In this document: piece by piece, positions 47,380 to 59,821 of the stretch
Numbering within the stretch: the first letter of the stretch is position 1
Layout: every line of letters begins with the position of its first letter
Assembly (NCBI GenBank): GCA_022432975.1
Contig: CM039503.1
Location: 54,744,466 to 54,808,465 of the forward strand
Direction of reading: 5' to 3'
Origin: Begonia masoniana
Lineage: Eukaryota > Streptophyta > Magnoliopsida > Cucurbitales > Begoniaceae
DNA length: 64,000 nt
The notes under the pieces: model-generated
Database searches by the model: none
What the model was told of the DNA's origin: nothing
Seen by the model: only the letters and a program-made list of their open reading frames with translations
Translations under genes and position numbers: made by a program

Positions 47380-48676
47380 TGATAGAAAGTGAGACGGTAG
47401 AACGCCCTCTAAAAAGCTAACTCAATGAATGAGGGAATCTCTCTCATATTTACACATGTCCATTAGTTTTAGTTATGTCGATGGGGACAACACTCGCCCA
47501 CACGTCTAATTAAAAAATTTTCGAGCAATTATTGTTTATCGGCATGTTCTAATATTCTGAAATAATATCCTGGTCAAATAAAATTGTTAGAATTAAAATC
47601 CTAATTAATAAATTCAATTCACAAGGATTGGGCAAAAATTTATTACCGGTTCAAATTTTAAAATCGGGTTTGGTCAATTGGGTTGAAATTTGGTTCATGT
47701 CAACTGGGTACGTTAGGATCAACTGGGTCAGTTCGGGTCAACTGGACCAGTTCGGGTCAACATGTGGTCTAGTTCTGTTTCTAAACTGTTGGACCGGTTC
47801 GAATTGAGCTTTTAACAAAACTCGTTCTTCTCCTTTCGTCCTTCACCTTTGCCAGCAGAAGATAACAGAGAGAGAGAGTATATCAGAGAGAGAGACAAAG
47901 CGAGAGAACGAGACAGCGCAAGGGAGAAAGAGAGAGATCAATATTACGTCGAGGGTGGTTGTCAACGAAGGTTGCGAGGATTTCTGTGGCGCTGAAAAGG
48001 ATTCGGCCGAGAGAGCTTTTTGCCGGAGGAATGTTCGGGCGAGTGAGAGAAAAAGTTCGTCAGTGGAGTGCTCGGAGTCGAAGTTGTGATTCTTTTTCCT
48101 TAGAGATGTTCGCCCAAGTCTATACAACTTAAGGTGGTTGGAGCAAGCTTCAACGGCCGAAAGTCGGGTACGGTGGTTCTGCGAGGTAAGTTTTTCTCAT
48201 AATTCTTCCGTGGTTAACCATTCTCTTAGCCTTCAAAAATCCTTGAGGCTTAGAAAAATTGTAGTGAGTTGGGGTGATTTCTTTTTACTGAGCTCCTAAT
48301 ATAGTAGGAGAGCTCTTCAAGTTCTTTCAATGGAAGGAGGAGCACGAATCTTACCCCATTGGTGGTCAGATTCGTTGATCGATTAAGAAAAAATTTCTTT
48401 AATGATAAATTTCCAAACGTTTGTAGAATAATATGTTGAAATTAAGGCTGAATTATTTCTTTAGATGAGATTAGGAAAAAAATTGATTTGATTAATTTGC
48501 AGAAATTGAATCCCTAATTTGGGGATGAAATTTTGGTATGTTATACTATGATACCATGATAGAAAGTGAGATGGTAGAACTCGCTCTAAAATATAGCTCA
48601 ATGAGTGAATGAATCTCTCTCATATTTATACATGTCTATTAGTTATTAGTTTTAGTTCTGTCAACGTAGGATAACA
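47380..48676 (-). mobile_element. TRIM-family LTR element with ~1-kb interior (1297 bp)
   Basis: A complete non-coding LTR element. LTRs lie at 48557-48676 (5', 120 bp) and 47380-47492 (3', 113 bp), with minus-strand ends TGTT... and ...CTTTCTATCA. A primer-binding word TGGTATCATA lies just inside the 5' LTR (48547-48556) and a purine-rich GTGGGCGAG before the 3' LTR. The 5-bp target repeat is ATAAT (47375-47379, 48677-48681). Its LTRs resemble those of the 325-bp TRIM at 29539. The interior (47493-48546) is far longer. It includes a GA-rich, gene-leader-like stretch on the plus strand (about 47860-48185) that ends in a GTAAGT donor, and an imperfect array of GGGTCAACTGG words (about 47700-47765). 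Confidence 0.88.
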
Positions 48677-48681
48677 ATAAT

Positions 48682-48826
48682 TAACCAAATATGATAAGTT
48701 AACTCGGGAAAGATCAAATTATATAATTAATTTGGGTAAATAACTATAATGAGTGACAGGTTGCTTATGTGACATCACACTCACGAAAACCAAGACCCAT
48801 TTTCAAATCAGTGAAAGTCAATCTAA
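48682..48826. other. Distal upstream region of MT4
   Basis: Short AT-rich spacer between the TRIM-family element and the promoter cluster of the metallothionein gene. It holds no gene. Confidence 0.35.
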
Positions 48827-48904
48827 ACCGACGTACGTGTGAGAAATTGCATGAAAAAAGTTAGCCACGTCGGCATATGAAGCCATGTTGCTGGCCACGC
48901 GTGT
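48827..48904 (+). promoter_or_regulatory. Seed/ABA-type cis-element cluster upstream of MT4
   Basis: Within 78 bp and 107-184 bp before the MT4 start codon lie: DRE core ACCGAC (48827-48832), ABRE-like TACGTGTG (48834-48841), RY core TGCATG (48848-48853), ABRE-like CCACGTCGG (48865-48873) and CCACGCGTGT (48895-48904), which resembles the CE3 coupling element. Pairs of ABRE with RY or CE elements are typical of ABA- and ABI3-controlled seed genes. Type-4 metallothioneins are expressed in seeds, so the fit is good. Function is inferred. Confidence 0.65.
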
Positions 48905-49010
48905 AAATGGAGCTTGATTGAGAGCCATTTGGCAACAGCCCTTGACATGAAAGAGTATTAAAGAAAGATGGAAGGAGAAGAAACGGGGGAAGGAGTGGCC
49001 GGCAGTGGAA

Positions 49011-49412
49011 ATGGCAGACATAGGAGGAGGCGTCGGTGGCATTAGCGCTTGCAACGAACGGTGTGGCTGCCCTTACCCTTGCCCCGGCGCTGCCGCATGC
49101 AGGTCTACCTCTCTCTTTCCCTTCATACTAAGACATTATTATATTATTCATTAATTTTTTAGACTATCCAGACAATACTTCTAATGTTGTATATTTGTGG
49201 ACGATAAATGAATTAGAAATTGAGTAAATCGTTCGTCGGATAACAGGTGCAAGACGGAGGGCGGGGCAATGGGCGGTGAAGTGCACAAGCGGTGCTCGTG
49301 CGGGGAGCATTGTGGGTGCAATCCATGCACATGCTCGAATGCGGTGGTGGGGGTGGGCAGGGCCAACTGCAGATGCGGTGAAGCCTGCAGATGTGTGTCG
49401 TGCTCGTCTTGA
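49011..49412 (+). CDS. MT4: Type-4 (Ec-type) seed metallothionein (85 aa)
   Basis: Small Zn-binding protein of developing seeds. Two exons, 49011-49102 and 49247-49412, join through AG/GTCT and AACAG/G with a split Arg codon. The product begins MADIGGGVGGISACNERCGC and carries 17 Cys in three clusters: CNERCGCPYPC...CRC, CSCGEHCGCNPCTC, CRCGEACRCVSC. Seventeen Cys and two His (in VHK and GEHC) match the wheat Ec pattern. Neither exon stands out as a long reading frame, so automatic calls could miss it. The upstream element cluster agrees with seed expression. The intron splits the first Cys cluster, as in other MT4 genes (recalled). Confidence 0.93.
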
Positions 49413-50182
49413 TCAGCGCACTAGTCGGTCAAGACTGCATAGTAATGTTAATTGAGTAGGCCTTATAATCACATCACTGGCTCTGTGATGATCGGTGTGG
49501 AGTTGGTTTGTGTTTATGTGTTGTATGTATATATATATATATATCGATAAAAATGAGAATAAATGTGAGTTTGGAGGTCTAGTCTGTGTAGCTCAGTCAT
49601 CATCTTTTTTTGTATTTTGTTAAAGAAAAGCAGAAGCTATCTGCAGATCTCACACTGTTTTGACTTTGGATTATGTGAGCGGGAGCTAGTTTTGAGCTTA
49701 TGGGGCGTGGACATAAGTGGGCTAAGTCCAATAGTAACATGATATATAGCATATAATGTGATAATAGAATTCATAAACCAATCTAAATTATCTCAACTCA
49801 ATATAAGTGTACTAAAATAAGAACAATGCCAAAAGAAAGTTACTTCTAAGAAATTAATAATTGGAATTGTTGTTTCAATCTTCCTTGATTACTATTTTAA
49901 GTGTACTAAAAATAGCGGCACACTCGTGGACTAGACACACAATGTCATAGACATAAGAAATAAAACGATATTTAGTAATCAAATTTAGAGTTGTCGCATC
50001 CAAAGACACAATCGATCGAACAAAACAAAAAAAAAAACATCATTCAACAATCGAATATGTGAATCAAAACAGTAATTATGACATGTAATGAGTATGAGAT
50101 ATGACTTAAATTTCTCGTCTTAACGCTCAACCGCTGTTTTCCTCTTCACAATGGTAAGAATTAGGTTAAGATGAAAAAACTA
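49413..50182. other. MT4 3' UTR and AT-rich spacer
   Basis: 3' UTR with a short TA run at about 49528-49544, then AT-rich DNA up to the foldback element. No gene is seen. Confidence 0.4.
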
Positions 50183-50831
50183 GGGTAAAGTGCAATTTGA
50201 CCCTTACAACTAGGTGAAATGAGCAATTTACACCGTAAATTTGAGTAAAGTGCAATTTGGCCCCTACAACTAAGTGAAATGGACAATTTACACTGTAAAC
50301 TTGAATAATAGGCAAGAACAACCTTAATGTATTGATAATGGGCAATATGGCCCCTACCGTCATATTTTCCATCAAAAAGTAACATTTTTTCACTTGTTCA
50401 TCTTTTTTTTCCTGAAATCCTCCTCACTGGACCGAACCGGACCAGACCGGTTCAGCTAATTCCACTATTATTTATTTGTTTTTTTTAAATCCTATTTCTC
50501 GGAAAAGAGAAGACAGATGAATAGAATTAAAATAAAAAATAAAAAACCAGAGTGCAATTAGCCGAACCGGTCCGGTTCGGTTCGGTCCAGTGAGGGGTAT
50601 TTTGGAAAAAAAATGAACAAGTGAAAAAATGTTACTTTTTGATGGAAATTATGACGGTAGGGGCCATATTGCCTATTATCAATACATTAAGGTTGTTCTT
50701 GCATATTATCCAAGTTTACGGTGTAAATTGCCAATTTCACCTAGTTGTAGGGGCCAAATTGCACTTTATTCAAGTTTACGGTGTAAATTGCTCATTTCAC
50801 TTAGTTGTAGGGGCCAAATTGCACTTTACCC
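50183..50831. mobile_element. Large foldback (MULE-like MITE) with duplicated arm units
   Basis: 649 bp. The two arms (about 50183-50468 and 50551-50831) are near-perfect inverted repeats, starting GGGTAAAGTGCAATTTG on each side. Each outer arm holds two tandem units of ~65 bp (GTAAAGTGCAATTTG...CACCGTAAATTTGA). The inner arms hold GGACCGAACCGGACC-type words close to palindromes. The flanks (50174-50182 AAAAAACTA; 50832-50840 AAAAATTTA) agree at 7 of 9 bases, compatible with an old 9-bp Mutator-type duplication. No coding sequence: open frames on both strands mirror each other. Confidence 0.8.
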
Positions 50832-51046
50832 AAAAATTTAACAAAAAGGGAAACGTCTCTTAACAAATGAATCTTTTAGATCTAAAGACCGGAGCCGGTT
50901 CAGTTTTGATTCAACCGGGACTTTATCTTTACAGTCGGTTCGGTTTGTTTTTGGCCCAAAACACGACCCAAAAAACTCGAAAATTAAATAACAGCGTCGT
51001 TGCGAAGCGAGCTCCAAACCAGAGGAAGAACTGAAGTGAAGCTACA

Positions 51047-54000
51047 ATGGCGGAGAACAAAACCAAATATGATCGCCAGCTCAGGTATTCTCCTTTTCTT
51101 TTCCTCCTCCGCAACCTCGCCACAGGCTTTGCTTCTACTTCGTACTCTCTTTACTTTTTTGACCTAGTGAGTCATACTATAAGGATTGCGCTAATACTCT
51201 TTCATATTGTTCTTGCTATGGATTTTGTTTCCTTCTCTTCCTTTCAACATTGGACATTACTGAATTTTTGGATGATTAGAGCGACTCACAGAACCTGATA
51301 TCCCCATAAATTCTGTAATTTTTTCTTTAAGACTAACCGAGTGAAAATGAAGTCATTCTCAAATTTTCATATTATTCTTACTATAAATTTTGCTTGTTTA
51401 ACTTTACCTCCTTTATAGTTAGTCATCCCCTAGTCTTTTATATTGCCATTAGTATTTTCCTGAGAAGAAGCGTATATCGTACCTTAAAATTTAGATCCAT
51501 TTATTTAATAGTTCCTAGCATAAATTCCCACTTCTGATTAAGCATCAGATGTGTTAATACTTTACCTTCTTTGTATCGGAATTTTGGTTCAGATTATTCA
51601 CTATTGGCCGAAAGACACCTCTCATATGAATTTTTTCCTGAATATTGCACTTAGAATTTTTGCCACTTTTGATTATTTTTCACATTTTGCAAAATGAAGG
51701 ATATGGGGCGATCAAGGACAGGCTGCACTTGAAAAGGCTAGTATATGCTTGCTAAATTGTGGTCCTACAGGTTCTGAGACACTGAAAAATCTTGTTCTTG
51801 GCGGAATTGGAAGCATCACTGTAATTGATGGCTCGAAAGTTGAAGTGGGTGACCTTGGAAATAATTTTATGGGTATGGTCATAATTTCGAACCAATTGCA
51901 TTTTCTATTTGATATCTTTCATCTGATTCTATGATCAATAGTGGATGAATCAAGCGTTGGGCAATCAAAAGCAAAGTGTGCTTGTGCATTTCTTCAAGAG
52001 TTGAACGATTCTGTTAAAGCAAAGTTTATCGAAGAGTATCCAGAGGCAATAATTGAAAAGAATCCATCATTCTTCTCTCAGTTTACCTTGGTTGTAGCCA
52101 CTCAGGTATGGTATCACAATCAATATGTTTGAGTATTTTACTGCTTTCTAATGACCTGGTCATCTTTCATGTTTCTTCTTGAAAGTGTAGGCTAATGAGT
52201 CTACAATCATTGCATTAATGGATAATTCCAATCCTTGTTTATTTTTTATTTTTCTTAAATGATATATGTTTAGATGCAGATAGATTAAAACCTCGGAGGG
52301 TTGAAGTGCTCTCATGTTCGTTTTCCATATAGCTCCAATCACATGGATTATCCTACTAAAAAGATCAATTGTTCTATGTTTTTTTGTAACATATTTCTGT
52401 TATTTTATCGTTTTTAGCTTTCTTGGTCGAGAAATGAAATACTTTGATTTGCTATCCGAATTTTCTCAGTTGGTGGAAGATTGGATGGTGAAGCTTGATA
52501 GAATATGCAGGGATGCAAAAGTAATGTTGATCTTTGCTCGATCCTATGGGCTTACTGGACTTGTAAGGATAAGTCTGAAGGTATTGAATTTACGTGCTTG
52601 GTATGTTTTCATAAAATTTCTAAAAAACTGTTTTCACAAAGTTGCCTTCTTGAAAAAATCTTTTCATGAAGGAACTAACTATATGGAAGGATACGAATAT
52701 TTTTGGTGTCATTCGGCAAAAAAGTCACTTGACACGGTTGGGAAAAATGAATTTGAGAAATAATCCGAATTATTACTGGATTTTTCTTTGGAGTTTTGCC
52801 TGTGCTAGACAAGGACTTTATCGTGCTATATAATTTTACTAAGTTGGGAATAGTGAAATTGACGTAGATGATGTTTAAATAATCAGGAGCTCAAAAATAG
52901 CAGAAGAAAGAGAGGAAAAGAAGTCGAAAAATTGACATAAGAAGAAGACAAAGAGAAGAGGAGTGAGTAGAGTATTGTTGAACAAGCAATTTTTTGTTTT
53001 ATCTTTACCTCATCTCAAAGTCCCATAACCATTTTTTAAATAGTAAACTTACAGAACCCTAAATTAACCCCAGAAAGTCAATAGGCTCTGCCCAAGTCCA
53101 TTATTACATTCCAAATAAAATAAATAAAGCATAAATAAAATAACTCAAAATAATGATAGCAGATCTCCTCATTAGAAATTATATGTGAAGTCGCTAGGTG
53201 CTAACATCACTAATTCTTGTGTCTTGTAGGAGCATACTGTAATTGAGTCAAAGCCAGATCATTTTCTTGATGATCTTCGTTTAAACAACCCATGGCCTGA
53301 GCTGAAAAGGTGTGGAATTTTATCTGTTACATTTTGTACTCTAGGTTTATTTTCAGTCAATCTTGTTGTATTTAATAAATTTTATTTGTGGATACTTGAG
53401 ACAAATTTAGTCAGCCACTTGTTTGAGAACCTACAATTCTCAATTTCTTTTTTGTAGTTACCTTTTTCGTCATGGTTTTGTTGTGAGATATAATTTGTCT
53501 TGCCTTCAATAGATTTGCAGAAACTATAGATCTAAAAGTCACAGATCCTGTTGCTCACAAGCACATTCCATATGTTATCATTCTTGTCAAGATGGCCGAA
53601 GAGTGGGCCAATAACCATTCTGGCAGCCTTCCATCGACCAGAGAGGAAAAAAAAGAATTCAAGGTAACTTTACTGTGAAATGATTATCTTTTATTGTCTC
53701 TCTTTTAGTTTTAGTAATGTAAATTGATTATGTAATGGGAATGTAGGATCTTCTTAAAGCTAGCATGATTGTGACGGATGAAGACAATTATAAAGAAGCT
53801 GTTGAATCGTCGTTCAAAGTGTTTGCTTCCCGAGGAATTAGTGAGTAATTCTGAAAGCATGGCAAAAATTTCTTTGTAATGTCGTTTCATTCTCATCATC
53901 TTAATCTGTGGAAATGCTCACTCTAGCAAGTTGCACGCTCAAAAATGGTATCTTTTAGTTTTCTAATTGAGACGTCTCGTTTGGCTAGTAATTCTTTGAG

Positions 54001-57000
54001 GAACTATCTCGAAATTATAATCATTTTCACACTATTTTTCACGACATTAATGAGCAATAACTTTTTTGTACTCCTGTTCTTAGTTGTTTTTAAGAACTAC
54101 AGCATGTCATCCTTGAAATTTTACAGCTCTACATTGTATTCATACAAAAAAAAGCATAATAATTTTTATTTTTCAATGTCAGGTCTAGATTTGAAAAGGA
54201 TAATTGAAGACCCCTCTGCTGAAGTTGATTCTAGTTCTTCTGATTTTTGGGTAATGGTGGCGGCCTTGAAGGTTGGTTAGTATAACTATTTCTATCATCT
54301 ATAAGGCTTCTGAAATTGAGTGTCTTTGACGAAGCTTCAGACTGTTCATTTTAGTCTTGTGTACTGTAACGACCCTAATTTCAATTTTTTCAAATTGAAA
54401 AACTCTAATAAATTTTTTCCCAATTTAATCTTCGAATCAAACTTGATTAGGTCGTTTCCAAACCATAATTTTACTATTCATAAAATCCTCAGTCAATATT
54501 TTATGCAGAAACTTTAAACATATCTAATAATTCTAACTATATTTATTACGATTGAACAAGTTTACTAACATAAAAAAATATCATTCATTTAGATACATGA
54601 ATATGATTTAACTACATTTACTGTGATTTAATTTATTTAATTTCGCATTAGAAGTGAAAATAATTACTCTTATAAATTATTTAACAATCTAATGCCTAAA
54701 TCCACAAGTACTCCAAATTAAATGATGTGTTAAACTTAATTAAATATAACATTTATTAATTCATAAGTTTTTAATTCTATTTAAATCCTCAAAATCATGA
54801 TACACGATTACACTCAACTATCTAGACACTATATCATAATTCAATCCTCAAGAAATACAGTGACTTTCCTCATCTAAGCTTATTGAAATCATAATATTCA
54901 TTCAATAAATACTTACACTAATTCTTTTATTTTACACAAATTTATTATTAATCACCTCGTTTGTATTCTCGCCCACAACTGGAATAATCTTGATCAGCTA
55001 CGTGCTTCTCAATATAAATGCACCTACATCACAAAGTTACTAATAAGAAATAATCTTAGCAATTAAAAACACGTGCATGTGCAAATTAACATAATGCGTT
55101 ACCGAATCCATACTTAAAAGTTACGTGCGGGTTGAAACACATTTTTCAACTTTTGTTTAGACTTTTATTAGTCATCACATATTTTTCGTCAATTCCAGTT
55201 TAATAGTTACATACTGGTTGTAACTCATTTTCCAACATTCGTTCAGGTTTAGCCATCTCATTTTCGTTCAGGTTTTGATATTTAATTTTCGTTTAGGTAT
55301 AGTTATTTCATTGTCGTTCAGGCGTATCTATCTCATTTTTATTCAGGCGTAGCTATCTCATTATCATTCAGGCGTAACCATCTCATTATCGTTTAGGCTT
55401 AGTTATTTTATTGTCGTTCAGGCTTTGTTATCACATATTTTCTGTCAATCCCATCAGATTCATACACATTCAAGATGTCCTACCATTTTTATCTTTATAA
55501 CATTCTATGTTAATACCTAAACATATGTGTTATGTTCAAATATCAAAATCGAATAATAAAATATTTTTAAAGAAAATACTTTGAATACTATGTTTTATGA
55601 TGTAGGACTTACGACCAAAACATTTAGAACTACTGTTTTACTTACCTGAAATCCAAGAGTCCAGAAGTTATGAGTTTCTTCAGTGTTCATATGATCTTCT
55701 TTACATAAATAAATTATTTCACGATTAATTCTAATATTGTATAAAATATCTATTTTGTGTGTTTGTGCATCAAAATAAGGTGAATTCTTACTCAGGATAT
55801 TGGGTTGGCTTTTGCTAGATTGGTCTCGTGGGCTTGGCATTCGACCTAAAATTATTTTTTCTTATCTAGATCAACTTCTTCTCTTCACCAGGTTTACAAT
55901 TTCTTCTATGGGTTAGGGCTACATCTCAACATTTCCTTCTCGAATCGATCATTCTTAAAAAGTCGGGTCTTTTTGGATGAAGGTCTTTGCTGAAATTGAT
56001 GAAGGAAAAATGATCTTTGTTGGAGGAGAATAATGGTTTTTATTTAAAACATTCTTTAATGGATTTGTTTCAGTAAAATTCATTTTTCTTTTCCTAAGAT
56101 ATGTTGTTTGTTTCTGTGAGTAGGGTTTCCAACAAATTGAGCATAATCTCAAGCAATTATCTTTTTAATTCGATTTGAATTAACTCAATGAAATCTTTAA
56201 GTTTGAATTTTGAAAGATAACAAATTTGATTTACTTATCGTAGATTTGCAGCAAAGGTCAAAGATTTTGATTTCGAAATTGGAATATGATTTCAGTCTTA
56301 AATCTTGATTCTAAGGATTTATTGGATGGTTATATTTCTTTCAAGTTAACATTTTGATTCACAAGATTTTAAAGAGATTTGATTTAGTAAAATTCTAAAT
56401 CTTATAATTTTAATGAATTTAAAAAATACATCTAACCATTTGATTCAGTTAAGAGTTTATGATGTTTTACAATAATTGAATTTTGACTAACTTAAATATT
56501 GAGATTTGATCTCAATTCAAATTTTAAATTTATTTTTAAAATTTGAAGATGTTACATGTACTTATCTGCTCAATGGTTTTGCTAAGTGATGCCTAATATT
56601 TTACTTTGATTGGAATAAGAACGCCTTAGATTTCTGGATAACTTATTAACTTTAGCTTTGGAAGTCTTCGTTCTTGTGTACTTGGGAGTTAGTCACACTT
56701 TCACAAATACAGTGGTTTATGTTTCTAGTGGTTTTGCTTGTATAATTTATGGTTCTGGGAATTCAAACTACATGGTCGTCATGCCATCAACAGACGTTGA
56801 AGAGGACACAATTGTTAGGGGGATTGATTGTTCTTGTTGTCCTAGATTTAAAAGTGCAAGGAGGTTGGAACACTGTACTTTTGAGTTTGTGTTTGAGCTT
56901 GTTTAGGAGCCTCTTTTTTAATGCTTATTGTGCTAACTTACTGAAATACTTTATCTATCATTTTCCTTTCACTTAGTTGGTAGAAGTAAACTTTCATATA

Positions 57001-59035
57001 TTTGAATTTATTAATTTGCTGGTATGGTTATTAAATTGCTTCTCTTTTCTTCCAGGAATTCATAGCGAATGAAGGTGCTGGTGAGGTGCCTCTTGAGGGA
57101 TCCATTCCAGACATGACATCTTCAACTGAGTAACTAATCCGTTGATTCTATTATTTATTATTTTGTTGTTTCTTTTGTTTTGAAGAAGTTAAAAGAAGGA
57201 AACTATCAACTGGTGATGGAAAAGTTATATCAACTCTTTTGTAGGCAGTATGTTAGTTTGCAAAATATTTACCAAGCTAAGGCTGAGGCTGATTTTCTTG
57301 TAATTGAGCAACGAGTGAGGAATATTCTGAAGAAAATTGGGAGAGACTCAAATAGCATATCAAAGACAACTGTGAAAAGCTTCTGTAAAAATGCAAGAAA
57401 ACTAAAAGTAAGTGTGAAACCATCAAACAATTTTTTTTTTTTCTATCCTGTGTCTTTGTGAATATTGTCCTTCTAGAAATAGCTGACGGGATATTTTGGA
57501 GTATATGTACCATGCTTTTATATTTGTGCATAAATGTGTGTATATCCAATATGTATCACGATTTATGTCGTAATTATTTAATGGTTCATGATTTTCTATT
57601 TATGTAAAAGCTATTGTACTTCTCTACGGAATTGCAATTTTACTTGTAGGTTTGTAGATATCGTCCCATTGAGAATGAGTTCAATGCTCCAATGTTATCA
57701 GAGTTGCAGAAGTATTTGACTGATGAAGATTATAGGTGATATTTACTTTTTATGATTTCAGATATTGCACCATCTTTTCAAGTCATTTTTATCTCCAATT
57801 GAGTGTGCTGCTTTAATCTCTGATTAGTCTTTGAGTTTTTTTCACGTTTATTATTTTATGTAGTTGTACAACAAGGGTCGTTCATAAAGGTTGTGGGAGG
57901 CATAATTTTTTTTGTTTTCTAGTAATTGCTTAAACTTCACAAGTATATCAATCTTAATGAAAAAACCTCATTGTTCCAGGACACATAATAGTTGTTATGC
58001 CTTCTACGCGTGGATAGTCTTTCAGAAAAAAAGAAGAAGAAGTATTTAATTTTAAGCGATAATGGTTGCCTACAAATCTTATATCGTAACACAAACTAAT
58101 CTTAGAAAAACAATGGGGTGAAACCAAGTCATAATTAGCTTGTTAATTGTCAACTGGCGTCTTGCAGTATCTCTGTGGGATTTTATATTCTGCTTCGAGC
58201 TGTCGATAGGTTTGCCGCAATTTACAACAGTTTTCCTGGACAGTTTGACGGGTAACCCTTGCTGCCTTTGTCAATCTTTGTAGCTCTTCTGATAAAAAAT
58301 CCTAATTCACCGTGTTTGAGCCCTCCTTTTTAATGTGGTCTAGTGGAATGGATGACGATATATCGCGGTTAAAAACTATAGCTGTCAGCTTACTTGTCGA
58401 CTTGGGTTGCAATGGTGCTACTTTGACGGAGGACCTTATAAATGAGATGTGCCGATTTGGTGCATCTGAGCTGCATGCAGTTGCTGCCTTTGTTGGAGGA
58501 ATTGCGTCTCAAGAAGTAATCAAGGTTAGCCCTCTTTCTTTCCCTTTTCAGCTTATTGGTTATGACACTGTCGAGAAACTAAAGGTTCGTTTGATATTAC
58601 CTCTGCTTTTGACTTTTGAAAGTAGAGAAATAAAAACACAAGTAAACTTTGAGATACTGTTTCCATTATAGACTTGAATAAAAACTTAAAAGAAAAAGGA
58701 TATATGTTGAAATTTTTTTATTTGTTTTTCATTAATGTAAAAGGTTCCATTAAAACTAAAAAAAAAAGCACTTCTTAGAATCTCATCTTGGAGAGAAAGG
58801 TAGAACCAACTTTTCTAAAAAGAGTTTTGGGATTAAAGAAGCCAAGAAATAGCTTTTAGAAGCTACGCCTAACAGAGTGCATAATTCTTCACTAAGAATG
58901 TTTATTTAAAGCCTTAATTCTTTGGCCTGAGCTTATATCTATTTGCTGCAGCTAATTACAAGACAGTTTGTACCCATGTCGGGAACCTTCATCTTCAATG
59001 GCATCGATCACAAGTCTCAGTTGTTATCACTCTAA
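51047..59035 (+). CDS. AXR1: NEDD8-activating enzyme E1 regulatory subunit AXR1 (14 exons, 523 aa)
   Basis: With ECR1 it activates RUB/NEDD8, which modifies cullins and controls SCF-TIR1 auxin signalling. Exons: 51047-51084, 51700-51872, 51942-52105, 52470-52580, 53230-53309, 53513-53663, 53747-53840, 54183-54271, 57056-57129, 57245-57407, 57650-57735, 58168-58251, 58344-58524, 58952-59035. They total 1572 nt, all phases fit and no break was seen. Landmarks: [169 protein letters not shown]. As usual for the regulatory half, no catalytic Cys domain is seen. Intron 8 is swollen to 2.8 kb by a solo LTR. It could also be the AXL paralogue. Confidence 0.95.
54365..56556 (+). mobile_element. Solo LTR (2192 bp) in AXR1 intron 8
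   Basis: Opens TGTAACGACCC and closes GATGTTACA. It is flanked by a perfect 5-bp repeat TGTAC (54360-54364, 56557-56561). The interior has no pol-like coding, primer site or second LTR, so it is best read as one long LTR left after recombination. It accounts for most of AXR1 intron 8 and lies in the same sense as the gene, leaving the splice sites intact. Confidence 0.85.
55240..55435. repeat. ~25-bp tandem repeats inside the intronic solo LTR
   Basis: About seven imperfect units of the type TCATTATCRTTCAGGCGTARCYATC follow one another. The cleanest copies lie at about 55305-55410. They are internal to the solo LTR. Confidence 0.85.
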
Positions 59036-59821
59036 CAGGTTAGATATGACAAAATCTTATCTGTTTTGATGATTTTTGATGGGTGGATTCTCATAGAGCG
59101 ATTTGTGCTCAGACACTGTTTTCGGCAGAAATGTGAGAACTGTGCTATATTACAAGCTACTCTGCACGAGCTATGATCTGTTTGCTGGTCTGATATTTGT
59201 TTGTCTCTAATTTTTATTACTTCAGTCATATCAGTAAAAAAGTTGAACTGTGAAGTGGAGAAAGATCCATTAGAAGTCTGTTCCTCCCCCACAGTGGTAA
59301 TACAATTGATCTGTTTGCTAAAACGACACCGTTTTTGGGTAAACTCTAAATCAAACAACGTCTTTTGAGACATGATGATGGTAGATGCATGAGCTCTCAT
59401 GGTAGATTTGGCAAATAAATGGATGGAGAGACATGGACAGGAACCCTCTCTAAAAACTATAATGTAACACACTAAGGCTCTGTTTGAGCTTGCTGTTGGA
59501 AGATTTAATCGTGTATATTTAAGAATTTGGAATCTATATTTAATGTTTGCTAAATAAAAAATTTTCAACTTTCTAAAAAATTTGAAGTAATTTTAACAAA
59601 TTAAAAATGTAGATTTTGAAATTTGACTCCCTAGTAATGCTGAAGCGATTACAATATATATATATATTTATACACACACACATATATCGACAATGAAAAC
59701 CTCTAACATCGTTCTATAATTAATGGTAATTGATGTTTAGTCTGGTCGAGGTAATGAACCATATTTCCTCATCGTTCTAAGCAAGACGTTCTCAAACTAG
59801 TTCGCGGGTTGTTTTGCATTT
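59036..59821. other. AXR1 3' UTR and AT-rich spacer
   Basis: AXR1 3' UTR followed by AT-rich DNA with a small compound TA/CA run at about 59655-59687. The minus-strand frame at 59032-59568 resembles nothing known. No gene is seen. Confidence 0.4.

Noticed and set aside
50161..50863. Pairs of ~75-aa frames on both strands around 50.2-50.9 kb
   Set aside because: They are the same sequence read from the two arms of the foldback element.
54365..56556. A gene inside AXR1 intron 8 (frames 55595-55840, 55955-56152)
   Set aside because: They fall inside the solo LTR bounded by TGTAC repeats and show no domain.
59032..59568. 178-aa minus-strand frame after AXR1
   Set aside because: It lies in AXR1 3' UTR and AT-rich spacer and resembles no family.
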